Of a stretch of 64,000 bases of DNA, positions 43,546 to 55,759 are shown in pieces; positions within the stretch are counted from its first letter, which is position 1; each line of letters opens with the position of its first letter. The DNA comes from Symbiodinium kawagutii (lineage: Eukaryota; Sar; Dinophyceae; Suessiales; Symbiodiniaceae). The DNA is taken from NCBI GenBank assembly GCA_009767595.1, contig VSDK01010679.1:442600-506599 (forward strand), in the 5' to 3' direction. Under the pieces are notes generated by a model. The model had not been told where the DNA came from and made no database searches. It was given only the letters and a program-made list of their open reading frames with translations. The position numbers were made by a program, and so were the translations under genes.

Positions 43546-44165
43546 GAGTTCATGATGGCTTGACAATGATGGCTAATGAGGCTAATGATGGCTACTGGAA
43601 TTGATGGCTAATTAATCTTAGTAATGATGACGATGGGTCCATGATGGCTAAATCCCAAGAAATGATGGGTTAATAATGTGGTCCTTATGACGAACGATGG
43701 CTAATGATGGTGAAATTTGGGTTAAACGTGGCAATGGTTGAGGAAGGCTCATAACGGCTAATCATTGCTCTATCCCCGTTGCTACCAATGTAATCAGCTC
43801 TCTGCAAGGAGACAAGGCGCTTCTGATGATTCACATTTTGTATGGTTCAAATTCAGCGCCTTGTGGACACATCGCGCTGCCACTTTGAGTCGTACAGGCT
43901 CCGATTGGACAGGAAATAGCCATTGGATGCCGGGATATTCTTTCCCGCATTCCCAGGAACACATCATTGACATACTTGTGAGCGCATATCATCAACTTGG
44001 GACTTGCGTTTCAGCTTTCAGGGTCCCTTCCCTTCATGTTGAACATTTCCACTTTGTTTCACGATATCCGATCTTGAAATATCATACCTCTCACTTTGGA
44101 ATGGGTTAATTAGCAACTTCACTCAAGCTTTATATCTGCAACATCTGGTAGAGACTGGTACTTAT

Positions 44166-44334
44166 CCTAGTTGGAAATTCAACCCAGTCCACCAGGAGTG
44201 CAGCATCAAAGAGTTGCACTTTGTATCTACGTGTTCCCCCAAGTGCAACGTCTGGTGCAAAATCCTCCTCATCCTCCTCCTTGGTGCCGCTACAACGACC
44301 GTGTGCACCACCCACATGGTCACCCTGCAGCGGT
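44166..44334 (-). CDS. Candidate exon, acidic stretch, unknown product
   Basis: After a CCGCTGCAG acceptor the minus frame reads GDHVGGAHGRCSGTKEEDEE, DFAPDVALGGTRRYKVQLFD and AALLVDWVEFPTR. The acidic KEEDEEDF is followed by globular-looking sequence. The donor is not clear; GTGGAC after AALL or a GA-type donor after PTR are options. A longer frame, LKPLIDLAPLQ, precedes it without a stop, so the upstream intron may not exist. Confidence 0.45.
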
Positions 44335-44386
44335 GCCAAATCGATCAACGGTTTCAACACAAAGAGTTGGATGCCCACCACCTCAC

Positions 44387-44463
44387 TGGCAGCTCCCCGG
44401 TGCCTTGTTCTGAACGAAGCTTTGCCCCAACGCTAAGGCCTTCTTGATCGCTTCGAACTCCGC
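44387..44463 (-). CDS. Candidate 77-bp exon
   Basis: Reads AEFEAIKKALALGQSFVQNK and APGSC before a CTGCCA|GTGAGG donor; TGA follows in frame. The amphipathic-helix-like composition is clearly coding. The acceptor (GGCGAG) is weak. Lies about 50 bp upstream of the next candidate exon, implying either a very short intron or a joined exon with different phase. Confidence 0.45.
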
Positions 44464-44469
44464 CTCGCC

Positions 44470-45030
44470 AACCGTTTGTCAAGTTATTTCAAAGAAAATG
44501 ATGAACAGTTAATGATGGGGAGTTCAGGGATAGTTGATGGGTGAGCAAAACAACCATGTTTCTGTAGTTTGAGTCTGCAATTGTCAACCATTACTAGGCA
44601 TTCACTTCATCGATACTTAATGGTCAACAGTTGACTGCTACACTACTGCTTCAAGACGGCTGGGAATGCCAGACCGCCAGCACCACATTCCTAAGACGCA
44701 GGAGCACCAAGGATGTGCACTGTGGGGGGTAAATGAATAAACCTACAGCCGGCTGTTAGGGTCCACGAAATGGTGATTTAGCCACATTTATGCAATACAT
44801 CCCACAGTTTCTACAAACAAATGTTGCAAACTTAGGGATTCAATCTGTGTTGAAGCGGATGTACCAAAATTCAGAAAAAGTCAATTTGGCATAATTTGGC
44901 TACTGAAACGGCTCATTCAGGGTGAACTTCTAAGCGAGCATCAAAGCACAGCTATAAACAATACACATGTCTCTATCAATTTGTATACAGATGGGCCATG
45001 CAGAAAACAACATGCTACTCATACTGATTG
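44470..45030. other. Spacer, nothing recognised
   Basis: AT-rich lead into the TCA tract. No exon or inverted-repeat element. Confidence 0.4.
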
Positions 45031-45036
45031 ATGATA

Positions 45037-45903
<867 letters not shown>

Positions 45904-45999
45904 ATGACATTGGTCTTTGTTTCTGAAACAACATACTTGTAGGGGGCAGTTTTTCACATCCCAACAGTTCAACCAGCTTGGTCATTGGTGGGACTTCAC

Positions 46000-46050
46000 A
46001 GCCAGGGGCACGGCCGCCTCGGGAGTTGGTTCCTCGTAGGACCAAAGATC
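46000..46050 (-). CDS. Candidate 51-bp exon, acidic/Pro-rich
   Basis: Bounded by GGGACTGCAG (acceptor) and CTGGCT|GTGAAG (donor). Exactly 17 codons: DLWSYEEPTPEAAVPLA. Phase 0-0. An alternative minus frame over the island (TNSRGGRAPGCEVPPMTKLV) is open into the poly-Asp tract and cannot be excluded. Confidence 0.38.
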
Positions 46051-46099
46051 CTGCAGTCCCGAGGTACGCCACGCCACGGTGCCCGGTGCCCACATCCAG

Positions 46100-47200
46100 C
46101 TACGTCATTGACGATGGGTAAATGGTGGCCACGCAGGGAATGGGCGCTTGGGGTGTCATCAGCAGGAGATACACACGGTCAATAGTACTGTTCGATCATA
46201 TCCCTTCCTCGCAATGTTCACGGCTACTTGAAAGCGGATATGTAGTAGCTATATTTGAGCCATGGTTCTGTTAACCACCATAGATACAATTGGAAAGAAA
46301 CCTAGCGCAAAACCTGCCTCTGTGTTTCCGGCAGGGGAATTCTAATTTTCATAGCAATGAACACAGTATAGATTGATCACATGGACTTCAAAATATGCTG
46401 CAAATTCAGAAGAGTTGGTGTATTCACAAATGCAGGCATACAAGGTGTATACCGTATACCCAAAATCCTTCACAACAAAAACATGTTCACTAGCGAAAAC
46501 AGCTACTTTGGGTTTATTCCTGTTGGATGCATGTACAGTATTAATAGCATCCGACATGGGACTGAAACATCCTGAAACCACCAGCCGACCACTGGAAAGT
46601 AAAGGCATGCGGCCCAATCCCCACAGCAATGCCCGCTCCCAGCTGCACACGCACCACCAACTGATATCAACACACACTTTCCAGCCCAAACTGCTAACTT
46701 TCAGAAGCATTGCCATGCCATGGCCCACTTTTCCGCTGTAACACGCGGCCAATCTAAAGCATGGTTTGAAGTCCTAGGAGCAAACCGATCTTTCTTGGAT
46801 TTGTTTGAAAATGTTGGAGGGCCATGAATTCTTTATGATCATTTAATGATCAACACGTCCTGACTCTGCACAATTCCAGGTCGCTATTGTTGACCATCAT
46901 GGCCATATTCACGCATCGACCATAAACTCCCAACCATGAGATCATGCGTCAGCTACGGACCTCTGCAAATTCCAAGGACTCCACCTTAACGGGGACAAGT
47001 GCTGATCAGTCGAATCGTGGTTGGGGTCGTGAATATAAACAGACCATGAATGCTCGTTCTAGATCACGATAATGAAACATTTATTGATGACCACCGGTAA
47101 TGATTTTCATGATATTTATGATGGTCAATAGTAGTTCAGCGAACCTCGGCCCTCTGAAAGAAATGATTGTAAGACTTCTAGAACTACTATGATGGTAAAA
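46100..47200. other. Stretch with one long minus frame, otherwise nothing
   Basis: A minus frame at 46342-46752 is open for 136 codons (LKVSSLGWKVCVDISWWCVC ... VHASNRNKPKVAVFASEHVF). It is Cys/Trp/Tyr-rich and opposite a 122-codon plus frame, so I treat it as unproven. No repeat family identified. Confidence 0.3.
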
Positions 47201-47206
47201 CATGAC

Positions 47207-47207
<1 letters not shown>

Positions 47208-47260
<53 letters not shown>
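47208..47260. repeat. GAT trinucleotide microsatellite
   Basis: About 17 perfect GAT repeats. Confidence 0.95.
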
Positions 47261-47399
47261 CGGGTAGCAATGGTATTTGATGCATTCGATAGTTGCAGAT
47301 AGTTGGTAACAATTGATCAAGGATAGATTTCGAGGTTGGCATTCATCAATATTCATCATGGTCAAAGCATGTTGGTGATTTTCGATTGACAGGTTTCAA

Positions 47400-47640
47400 G
47401 TCGACAATTGGAAACTATCCAGCTGTGGTTGGACTTTACATTGCCTGTAAAGTCGTCTCCACCAAAACAACTGCGCCAGCTGCGCAGCGCGTTTTTTTCG
47501 GGAAGGCCTTGGAATTGGAATGTGGAGGAGGACAGCAAGCACCACAAAAACGTGGTTGAAGAGGCAACTACGAAAACATGCATCATTTTTAGCAGCGCAA
47601 AAGAAAAATGACAAGTTCGCTGAAAGTTTTGCCTTCAAAT
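47400..47640. other. Coding-like island, strand uncertain
   Basis: The plus frame reads LPVKSSPPKQLRQLRSAFFS and GRPWNWNVEEDSKHHKNVVE. The minus frame reads RPSRKKRAAQLAQLFWWRRL and YRQCKVQPQLDSFQLST. Both are open and protein-like. Confidence 0.3.
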
Positions 47641-47649
47641 TACACTAAA

Positions 47650-49300
47650 TCATTGGTCATCATCGTTCTGCTTCTTTTAGATCGATTCCCAGTTCAGTTC
47701 GATGAGAAGATTCCCACAGAGTCTCACAGAAATGGCCAGTGGTGGATGGCCAGGAGCCGATGATGGATGGCTAACATCCAAACGGTCCTGGGTCCACCAA
47801 CTGTGACAGGGGCTCACTTCTCAACTGCTGATCTCATGTCGTGGTTTCCAGGTCGATCAACAATTGGGGGGCCCACTACAGCTGGTTCACAGCTGTCCAC
47901 AGGGAAATGAACAGCTGTGAATCACTGAACCATGTTTGTCGTAGTCAATGTACAGTTGGTTCACTCATGTTTGTTGTAGTCAATCACGACTTTGATTGAC
48001 GAACCATTGATGGAACATCATCAGCCACCGATTATAACAAACATGAGCTCACCATCATAAACCGTTGCAAAAAAAAACTCACTACCCGCAAATTCAGCAT
48101 CAACCTGTATCAAACCACCCTTCAGCATTCCAAACCATCATAGATCAATCTAGGACAATCTTGGATAGATCAATCATGGATAATATTGGATTTTATCATT
48201 TTAAACATTTCTTTAAAACCCAGATAATCCATCTGGGCCAACCTTTGTTTATCACCACAACGCTGGGTTTATCATTGCCATATCCACTTGGCTGCAATGG
48301 ATTTTTTCGCCGCCTCCTCCTCTTCGCCTTGGATGCGATGTTCCAAGAATTGACTTTGGGCCTGGAGAAGTCACCGCGGACGGCTGCCATGGCAGTGAAC
48401 CAAGGCATTTGCGGTTTCATATGTCCCGGAATCTGTATGTACATCTATATATATGCACATGCAACAACAAGGGGTACATGTCTGTATACTGTTCCAAATA
48501 GATCTATATGCATGCTTGTTTATAGGTATTCTGAATTCTAAGCAAGAACTAGGAAGCAAAATATGTCTCTGTATCTATGCCATGAGATAAATACACAAAA
48601 AATTACCTTAGAAATGCATGCATTTATTACTGTCAAGAAATTCCAAGTACATCCCCCGCATCAATGCATTTTGAAAACTAAGTTTAGGCTGACTACGAAA
48701 CACTTTGGTGTGAGTTAGGTGATACTCGTGCGCTCAACCATCGCTGCCGGTGGCAGGCAAATGGTAAAAATGCATCTAGTGGTGGAATGGTATAGAAACA
48801 CGTGGTCAAAGCAAGCTGCACTGGTCTCTTCAAGTATCAATCTCAATGCACTTCCAGGATCTAGATGTCGAAGACTTCCAACAAAAAAACATGAAACAGG
48901 GTGATATCATGAGCTAAACAGATCGCCGCCAAGAGACCAGAACTTCGAGGTGGCAATTTGCAGCTCGAAGTTTCAGGCTCACAGCCTTCAAGACAGCTGC
49001 CAGTGCCAAGGTCACCAATGGGCCATGGATGTAAGCTTGACTCCTATAGCAATTATCAATAATGTTGCTATGATGAGAAATCGTTTGATGAAAATCATCA
49101 ATCAGTAGCCATCAGGAAGCACTCAAAAATGCGTTTTTGATGATAATTCATTTGAGGATCTCACATATGCCAACATAGACGAATATTTGATATATTGTGT
49201 TGGCAACCTGTCACACGCATGTGATTCAGCATTGCAAATCACCACCAACAAACTAATTATCGTTGTGGATACTCAGCACTTGCGGGGGAAAAAACATCCA
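47650..49300. other. Non-coding stretch, no supported gene
   Basis: CAGCTGTGAATCA and TGTTTGTTGTAGTCAAT short duplications near 47880-47990. The 158-codon plus frame at 48065-48541 lacks any supporting feature and has chance-like composition. Nothing else recognised. Confidence 0.35.
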
Positions 49301-49301
49301 T

Positions 49302-49392
49302 CCCCAGATACTCCATGTATAGTATATTTAGCTACATTTACTCATAAAACAGCCCAAATGTAGGTAAATATGCCATACATGGAGCATCTGGG
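49302..49392. mobile_element. Family E hairpin element, copy 1
   Basis: About 90 bp, almost entirely an inverted repeat. Starts CCCCAGATACTCCATGTATA and ends ATGCCATACATGGAGCATCTGGG (last 23 bases, by position). The arms pair over about 37 bases around a loop ACTCATAAAACAG. A second copy is at 57418. Confidence 0.8.
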
Positions 49393-49456
49393 ATCAGTGA
49401 ACTGCCACCATCCAAATCATCCAATATCATCCAAGAACTTCTCACCAAGATCATGC

Positions 49457-49584
49457 CTTAAAGGTTGCCATGAACATCCATGAACCATTCGGAGCTGCCC
49501 GTGGCGGCCGCCCGCGAACGTCTCCGCGACACCTCGGCACGTTGAGCTGTAGCCTGCAAGCGCTTCTCTGCGCTGTCCGCCTGC
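49457..49584 (-). CDS. Candidate exon, basic helical segment
   Basis: After a CGTGCCAG acceptor the minus frame reads QADSAEKRLQATAQRAEVSR and RRSRAAATGSSEWFMDV to a stop at about 49457. The Ala/Arg/Glu-rich, heptad-like sequence suggests a coiled coil or basic linker. Two ATG-started minus frames through the island are shadows in other registers. Confidence 0.48.
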
Positions 49585-49673
49585 CTGGCACGGGGAGATA
49601 GCGCGCCAGTGACCAAGCAAGTGCCATGGTTAAATCACTACTATAGGGAACAAATAATATAATGTTCAACCAT

Positions 49674-50290
49674 GTTCAACCTATAGTATAATGGTCAATA
49701 CTAACCATGGCAATTAGTTAGTCATTAATGGATACTATAAAATCACTAATGACCATTAGTGACTATATTATGGTTTATTACTGGTGTAATATCACTAATG
49801 ATAATATAGTGGTACATAATCAATATTATTACAATTAGTATAATGGGCAATTAGTATAATGTTCAACCTATAGTATAATGGTCAATACTAACCATGGCAA
49901 TTAGTTAGTCATTAATGGATACTATAAAATCACTAATGACCATTAGTGACTATATTATGGTTTATTACTGGTGTAATATCACTAATGATAATATAGTGGT
50001 ACATAATCAATATTATTACAATTAGTATAATGGGCAATTAGTATAATGTTCAACCTATAGTATAATGGTCAATACTAACCATGGCAATTAGTTAGTCATT
50101 AATGGATACTATAAAATCACTAATGACCATTAGTGACTATATTATGGTTTATTACTGGTGTAATATCACTAATGATAATATAGTGGTACATAATCAATAT
50201 TATTACAATTAGTATAATGGGCAATTAGTATAATGTTCAACCTATAGTATAATGGTCAATACTAACCATGACAGTTAGTTACTACCATGG
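49674..50290. repeat. 187-bp satellite, about 3.3 copies
   Basis: The unit starts GTTCAACCTATAGTATAATG and repeats at 49674, 49861, 50048 and 50235 with an exact 187-bp period. The first three units appear identical by eye. The unit contains the near-palindrome CACTAATGACCATTAGTG. AT-rich and non-coding. Confidence 0.95.
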
Positions 50291-50315
50291 CAATATTGGA
50301 TACTAATGGTAAAAT

Positions 50316-50475
50316 GGTCAATTGCCACTGGTATAATATCCATGACCACTATAATTGTAATATAATCATTTGGTATAATGGTCAATTGCCATTGGTATAA
50401 TATCCATGACCACTATAATTGTAATATAATCATTAGGTATAATGGTCAATTGCCATTGGTATAATCATGGTTGGT
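50316..50475. repeat. 64-bp tandem repeat adjoining the satellite
   Basis: The unit starts GGTCAATTGCCATTGGTATA and recurs at 50316, 50380 and 50444 with one- or two-base differences. It shares TATAATGGTCAAT words with the 187-bp unit, so it may derive from it. Confidence 0.9.
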
Positions 50476-50716
50476 CACTAGTATCCCCAATTGATATAGT
50501 GGTCAATACTAACCATGGCAATACCAACCAATTGGCTAACTCACAGGGGGTCACAATTGGTATAATTTGGTTTATCATAAAGGTTTATAGCTAGTATGAC
50601 TGTGTCATATCTGCATGAATGTATGTAAGCAGCTTCTACATGAATGCTGATGTACATAGGTTGTATCTTGAATAATTAGTATTGATCGCATTGGTTGTGT
50701 TTTAAGCATATGATAT

Positions 50717-50938
50717 GGTTGTGGGTCAGTACTAACCAAGCAGTCCATGGAAAAATGCTTGGTTAATGCTTAATAGATAATGGTGGACAACAATCAATTG
50801 ACAATTGTAGGGGGTATACCTCTACATGTTATATGGCGGGTTGGGTCAATATTAACCATCAACAATGGTGGACAAGTTCACCAACAACAATTCCTAATGC
50901 AACGCTTACATGGGGTACCAAGGTTTTGACCCATAGCC
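50717..50938 (-). mobile_element. Family A TIR element, long copy A9 (TSD ATAT)
   Basis: Reverse orientation. Starts GGTTGTGGGTCAGTACTAACC and ends AGGTTTTGACCCATAGCC. Flanked by ATAT at 50713-50716 and 50939-50942. At 222 bp it contains an internal second GGCGGGTTGGGTCAATATTAACC, suggesting an internal duplication or nested copy. Confidence 0.82.
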
Positions 50939-50959
50939 ATATTGGTTGTATTTGAGCTA

Positions 50960-52260
50960 AAAAAAGTAAGGGATTGAAAGCAACTGGTAATGATACGGTC
51001 TACGGTACAAGGTATATAACTACGGGTTAACACACGTTAATGCAAGGTTCAACTCGGTCACACCAAAAGAAAATATATATTGCTGTATGCCATGATTCTA
51101 GATTCACAATTTCTGGAATCTACACAAAACACATTCAAAATTGATCAAACCATTCACGATGAGAAACCACTGTCGAATTGTTGAAATACAATTCCATTCG
51201 GAAACCGAGCCAACACAGAAACAACAACGACAACCACGCCCCTTGTGTCCCACCACTCGAAGATGGGTTATTGCAGTTTGCTTAACGCGGGGTTTATCAA
51301 CCTGCATGAACTATCATCGAAATAAAATACCTTTCAACAAGTGTACAACAACAATAAAAAGAAGCAATGATGCGTAATAATGGATAATAGTGGATAATAA
51401 TGGTTGTTGACAAGTAGCACTTGTTTTACCTTGTACTGTACTATTGAGATTCATGATTAACAGGTTGGTGGTTTCAACCCCTATGAAACATGAGTCAACC
51501 CACCATCCCTAGATATGAGGCAAAATATTTAAATGCCAATCCAACTAGTAGTTGTCCAACCATGATTGTTGCTTACTCTATTGCGTAACCATTAAATCCC
51601 AAGCAATTGTTAATCATTCATGGCCAAAAGCGTGTACAAGAAGCTTCAGTGCCACCCATTGCTGCCTCAAAATGCCATCGCGCAGGGATTGAAGAGCGCG
51701 AAGCAGCAGTTCGTCCTGAGGCCAGTGTCCAGTTTTCATATGCGGATAGCGGCAAGGCTTTCGCATGGTTAACGATTGACTATATTTCAAAAGAGGATAA
51801 GAGTGGTTCATGAAACATGTTCATGTTGGTTCTATCTTGTTCTTAACATGTGCTGGAACTGATTGTTATCTGCAATGCGCCTCAGCATTCTGTAGCAGTG
51901 CGTATGCTTTGGCCAACCCCATCCTCAAGCCACCTAAGAATCTCATGAGGAGCACTGGGGCGCCTCCCAGTTGTGATGTGAATGCCATTCTGTGGTTCCT
52001 TGGCTGCTCGTGAAAGCCATCCATCGTTCGTATGGTCATCCAACTACCACCATAACACCACGGGGCGTCCTGGCTGTATATTTCAGAAACATAGCCATCA
52101 AAAGATTTCTACAAAGGGAATCTCCGTAGGAATACATGGCAACATCAGAATGCGTTCAAGTCCCAAAAAGGGAATCAATCGGATCATCGGAATCGCGGAT
52201 CTAGCTCCATTCAAAATGGAAATCGCGGATCTTCATCTAGGAGATGAAAGCCGGATACTC
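50960..52260. other. Non-coding stretch with a family D arm
   Basis: The family D left arm GGTTGGTGGTTTCAACCCC lies at about 51463. 51607-52263 has three consecutive plus frames (for example RESHPSFVWSSNYHHNTTGR) of uncertain meaning. No splice-supported exon. Confidence 0.35.
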
Positions 52261-52265
52261 TAGCT

Positions 52266-52377
52266 GGCAGTGGGTCAAAACCCCGTACCCCTGGTTCCCC
52301 ACCATTAACCATTGTTTTCCCTTGTATTGTTGGTGGAAATCCCCCATTAGTTGGGTGATCAATATTGACCCATAGCC
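52266..52377 (+). mobile_element. Family A TIR element, copy A10 (TSD AGCT)
   Basis: Starts GGCAGTGGGTCAAAACCCC and ends ATATTGACCCATAGCC. Flanked by AGCT at 52262-52265 and 52378-52381. Nearly identical to copy A11 (shared CCGTACCCCTGGTTCCCC and TTAGTTGGGTGATCAAT), implying recent activity or a young subfamily. Confidence 0.93.
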
Positions 52378-52443
52378 AGCTCTCTGAAGGGTTTTCATTC
52401 CAATGATGTTCTTCGTTGTTGCGGGTGACCTATGGAGAACCAC

Positions 52444-52545
52444 CCAGCAGAACCCCGGGAAGGACCGCTGCCTGCACGGCATCCCAGGCATCGGCCCGGG
52501 AGTTGGACACGTCGTGCAACTGCTGAAGCCTCGGGAGACCAACTT
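52444..52545 (-). CDS. Candidate exon, unknown product
   Basis: After an ACCCTGCAG acceptor the minus frame reads VGLPRLQQLHDVSNSRADAW and DAVQAAVLPGVLLGG to a stop. The sequence looks helical and globular. Other minus frames (PEASAVARRVQLPGRCLGCR; GFSSCTTCPTPGPMPGM) are also open but Cys/Arg-biased shadows. Copy A10 lies about 65 bp downstream. Confidence 0.48.
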
Positions 52546-52619
52546 CTGCAGGGTGCCGTTTTGAGAAGTTGAAAAATGAATGAGTAAATAAATACATAAA
52601 TCATAGGTAAAAGAAAAAT

Positions 52620-52760
52620 CAATAAATCAATAATACATATATACATATACATATATATATATATATTGTATATATGTATATCTACAAAAAGATATGCAGA
52701 TATGAATCTAGATATGAATATTGAATCGGATTTTGCATATAAAAAATAATTGTATTTAAG
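52620..52760. repeat. TA microsatellite and ATATG words
   Basis: ATACATATATACATATACATATATATATATATATTG (by position 52626-52668), then diverged GATATGAATCTAGATATGAA. Confidence 0.85.
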
Positions 52761-52874
52761 ATATGTATCTTATGTATATGTTTCTATCATCTTATATCAG
52801 CTGAGTACTAGTTGACTCTAGTTGAAAACTCGGTATCCATGATCTAACGATATGGTCAACAGAACTAGGATCAA

Positions 52875-52965
52875 CCAGCGTAAGGCGGCACCGAGCACAA
52901 CCCCGCAGTGGCCTGCGGCCTCTGCCATCGTCACCAGCGCTAGCAATGGGGTTGGCATACGGGTC
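52875..52965 (-). CDS. Candidate exon, hydrophobic segment
   Basis: The minus frame reads MPTPLLALVTMAEAAGHCGV and VLGAALRWLI. CAG acceptors occur within (GATGGCAG, GCCGCAG), so the true start is unclear. A second frame (PIASAGDDGRGRRPLRGCAR) is open. Not recognised. Confidence 0.35.
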
Positions 52966-53490
52966 TACCATGGTCTACCCTTTGATGCGGGTGACTGATG
53001 TGGGTCGACTCAGTTGAGCTCTTAAGTAAGGCATTCAGATGAGTGTGCTATAGCAAACAAACGATGGTCAGCCAGCTCTTCTGAAGACAAAATCATGGTG
53101 CCATGCATCAGAACATACCTTCAGAAGGGTGCTACTTGGGACTTATTACTGATATGGTCAATTCTAAAATTAGCAACCCAAAGGTATGGTTGGTTGCTTG
53201 CTAATTATGAATTATCAATATTGGATGATTTGCGGATACCCTTATTTTATAAGAATCCACCATATCTGACTTCTCACTATGAATTGATTGTGTTTGTGAA
53301 GTCCTCAACGGACAAAAACCAGTGCAGCGACAAGGAAAGCAGAGGCAAACTGTTCCAACTGTTCCTGACTGTATTTGTCACACATAGTTTTCTGCAACAG
53401 TACTTCTTTCAATTTCAACCGTAGTATTGTTTGCAAACATCATTCAAGCAGCAAAAATGTTCAAAACCATGGCCCCAGTCATCATCACCT

Positions 53491-53602
53491 GGCAGTGGGT
53501 CAAAACCCCGTACCCCTGGTTCCCCACCATGAACCATTGTTTTCCCTATTCTTGTTGGTGGCAATCCCCCATTAGTTGGGTGATCAATATTGACCCATAG
53601 CC
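53491..53602 (+). mobile_element. Family A TIR element, copy A11 (TSD ACCT)
   Basis: Starts GGCAGTGGGTCAAAACCCC and ends ATATTGACCCATAGCC. Flanked by ACCT at 53487-53490 and 53603-53606. Nearly identical to A10. Confidence 0.93.
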
Positions 53603-53863
53603 ACCTATCAGAACCAACTGCAATGGCTCCGACAGGGATCCCTGGTCCCTGACTACCTATCCTGGTCTGCTCCAAGGTTGATGCTTGTCACGGTAAAGAT
53701 TCGCGCCTTGCATAGTCGATTCCAATGTAGTTTTTTGCTGCAACCAAGCTGCTTGTAAATGTGATGCTTCGTAATGATTAATTGTAATGGTTGAAAAATC
53801 TTAGTATAAGGTTAGCAATGGTTAGTGGTTACATGAGGAGCAGCGGGGGAACAAACGCAAGTA

Positions 53864-54250
53864 ATGGCTTATGGATGCTTACGGTTGATAGATGTCAAAG
53901 ATAAAGAACAGGACAAGCTGCAGGACTTCTGCAAAGCTCTGGGCTCCAAACACGGCTGTCACATCCATGGCACCCAGTTCGGGTTGTCGCCGAGGTACTT
54001 TGATGACTTGATGGGGGTTGTATCGCCAGTTGTGAAGATGATGCTTCATGTGGGGGCGGGGGTCGCCAGTAGCTGATGAACCTCCTGAGAAAGTTACTGG
54101 ACCTTGACTGTATATTTTGTTTGCAACTTTGGGAGGATCACAGCGCAGGAATCCAGGGTACAAACCATAGGGGCGCGGAGTCCTGGTCCTTCTAGGGAGC
54201 ATGTTGCTGTGCGCCCATGTAATTACAGACGAGCTCTGCTTTATTGACAA
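53864..54250. other. Island open on both strands
   Basis: The plus frame reads LIDVKDKEQDKLQDFCKALG and TQFGLSPRYFDDLMGVVSPV to a stop at 54076. A 123-codon minus frame reads GGSSATGDPRPHMKHHLHNW and AMDVTAVFGAQSFAEVLQLV. Each is protein-like, and I cannot choose between them. Confidence 0.3.
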
Positions 54251-54884
54251 GAAAAGTGATCGAACTCAATAGATTGACAAATGTATATAGTTCATCAAAT
54301 ATGTGACTTGATAAAAAGCTTATCCAAGGCCGAAGGTCGATAGTTGGCCATCCAGTTTTCATGTGATCTATGAGAAATATGGCTGCGGGCCAACCATGAT
54401 GGTCATTATTGCTGATGAATGGTGATGGTCAATGGTGAATCCAAACGGCTGATGTCAACAAGCATGCTTGAGAATGATGGTCAATAGAATCAAAATGCTT
54501 CTCAATAATGATGGTCAAAGGTAACTGCAAATAACATAACATAAAATAACTATGATTCTAAATGCTTCATGATTGTCCAAATATGTCAAAATCATGATGA
54601 GCAACAGTTTCCAACCAATAGGATCTGCAGCCATGGGGTTCACAAGCCAAGCCGAACGTGGTGATCAGGGAAAGCACCAATCTGGGAGAGCTCTTGTATG
54701 ATCAACTGCCATCAATCATGACTGAGTTCCATTTGCAGCTGGTCAACTATCATGACTAAGTACCATTCGCATCCATCAGCCAGCTCATGATAAACTGCCA
54801 TAATGGACCAAGTACCCTTAGCATCCATCAACCAGCTCGTGATCAACTACCATTAACCATTAACCAGCTACTACTCCCAGATTG

Positions 54885-54994
54885 GGAAACCAATCAGCTA
54901 TAGGTCGCTGATAGAACTGGCGGTTTGGAGCTGGATCCCTGGCAACCGCGGCGGCCGCCCATGGGCTACCCCCCGCTATGCGCCAAGTGTACGA
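54885..54994 (-). CDS. Candidate exon, unknown product
   Basis: After a CCTGTGCAG acceptor the minus frame reads SYTWRIAGGSPWAAAAVARD and PAPNRQFYQRPIADWFPNLG. The Ala-rich run with Trp/Tyr/Pro clusters appears coding. The donor is not clear. Not recognised. Confidence 0.47.
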
Positions 54995-55556
54995 CTGCAC
55001 AGGGCCAGCTGTGAGGCAAACAAGAATCGGTCCACAAGAAACACAACGGATTTCTTGATACAATCAGTGGTTTCGTTGGTTTTTGTATTGGAAACATCAG
55101 ATGTTTCGTTGGTTTTTGGTAGTTGATTAGTTGAATTTGTTGATCTTTCAACTGCCAAAGACCAATGAAACACCTGATCTTTTGAGATGTTTCTTGTTTT
55201 GCAAAAAACATGTTTCTTAAACTGAACTGATGTTGAAAGTTATGTTTGACCAATCTTGTTTTTGCCTTGGAGGCATGTTTTCTCAGGGGGGAAGAGATTC
55301 CATGTTTTTTTGGTGCCGCTGGGATCTCGACGGTATCTGTCACTCATGGATAGATCTGTCTTTCATCAACGATGGTCAGTGCATCGATAACTACTGTAAT
55401 AGTCCTGGATGATCGTGAATTCTTATGAACTACAGTATAGCTGTACTAGATTATACCATCATTGAACTATTAGAGTGAATTAATTGAACTATTAGAGTTC
55501 ATTGATGATCTTTAGCCAGTATCTTGATGATCAATAGTTCTTGATACTGGATCAAC

Positions 55557-55742
55557 ATGGCGGAAGCTGCGGCTGGTCATAGCGGGCAGTCTCTTGAAGC
55601 TCAGCACAGCGGCATGCCGGCAGCGCCCCAGGCACCGCCCAACCACTCTTTCGACTCGAAGGTCAAATTTGATCGGCCCGCGACCAGGATGTGCTTTGTA
55701 CAAAGGGGAAAATACCAATTTGTGAACGGAAGTCTGCAGTAA
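55557..55742 (+). CDS. Coding-like island, strand uncertain
   Basis: The plus frame starts at an ATG in good context (AACATGGCGG) and reads MAEAAAGHSGQSLEAQHSGM, PAAPQAPPNHSFDSKVKFDR and PATRMCFVQRGKYQFVNGSL. The minus frame reads RVERVVGRCLGRCRHAAVLS and FKRLPAMTSRSFRHVDP. The plus reading has a natural start and a stop but would run against the cluster. No family recognised. Confidence 0.33.
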   Translation: MAEAAAGHSGQSLEAQHSGMPAAPQAPPNHSFDSKVKFDRPATRMCFVQRGKYQFVNGSLQ

Positions 55743-55759
55743 ATTACATGGAAATTACA

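Noticed and set aside
48065-48541. 158-codon plus frame as a gene
   Set aside because: Composition is chance-like (His, Ile, Tyr, Leu from AT-rich DNA), with no motif, splice signals or neighbouring support.
49674-50475. CRISPR-like array
   Set aside because: The whole unit repeats, with no variable spacers between constant repeats. The eukaryotic context also argues against it; it is a satellite.
52237-52542. 101-codon minus frame starting MVSRGFSSCTTCPTPGPM
   Set aside because: Its second half reads through family A copy A10, and its first half is an out-of-register shadow of a better frame in the 52444-52545 island.
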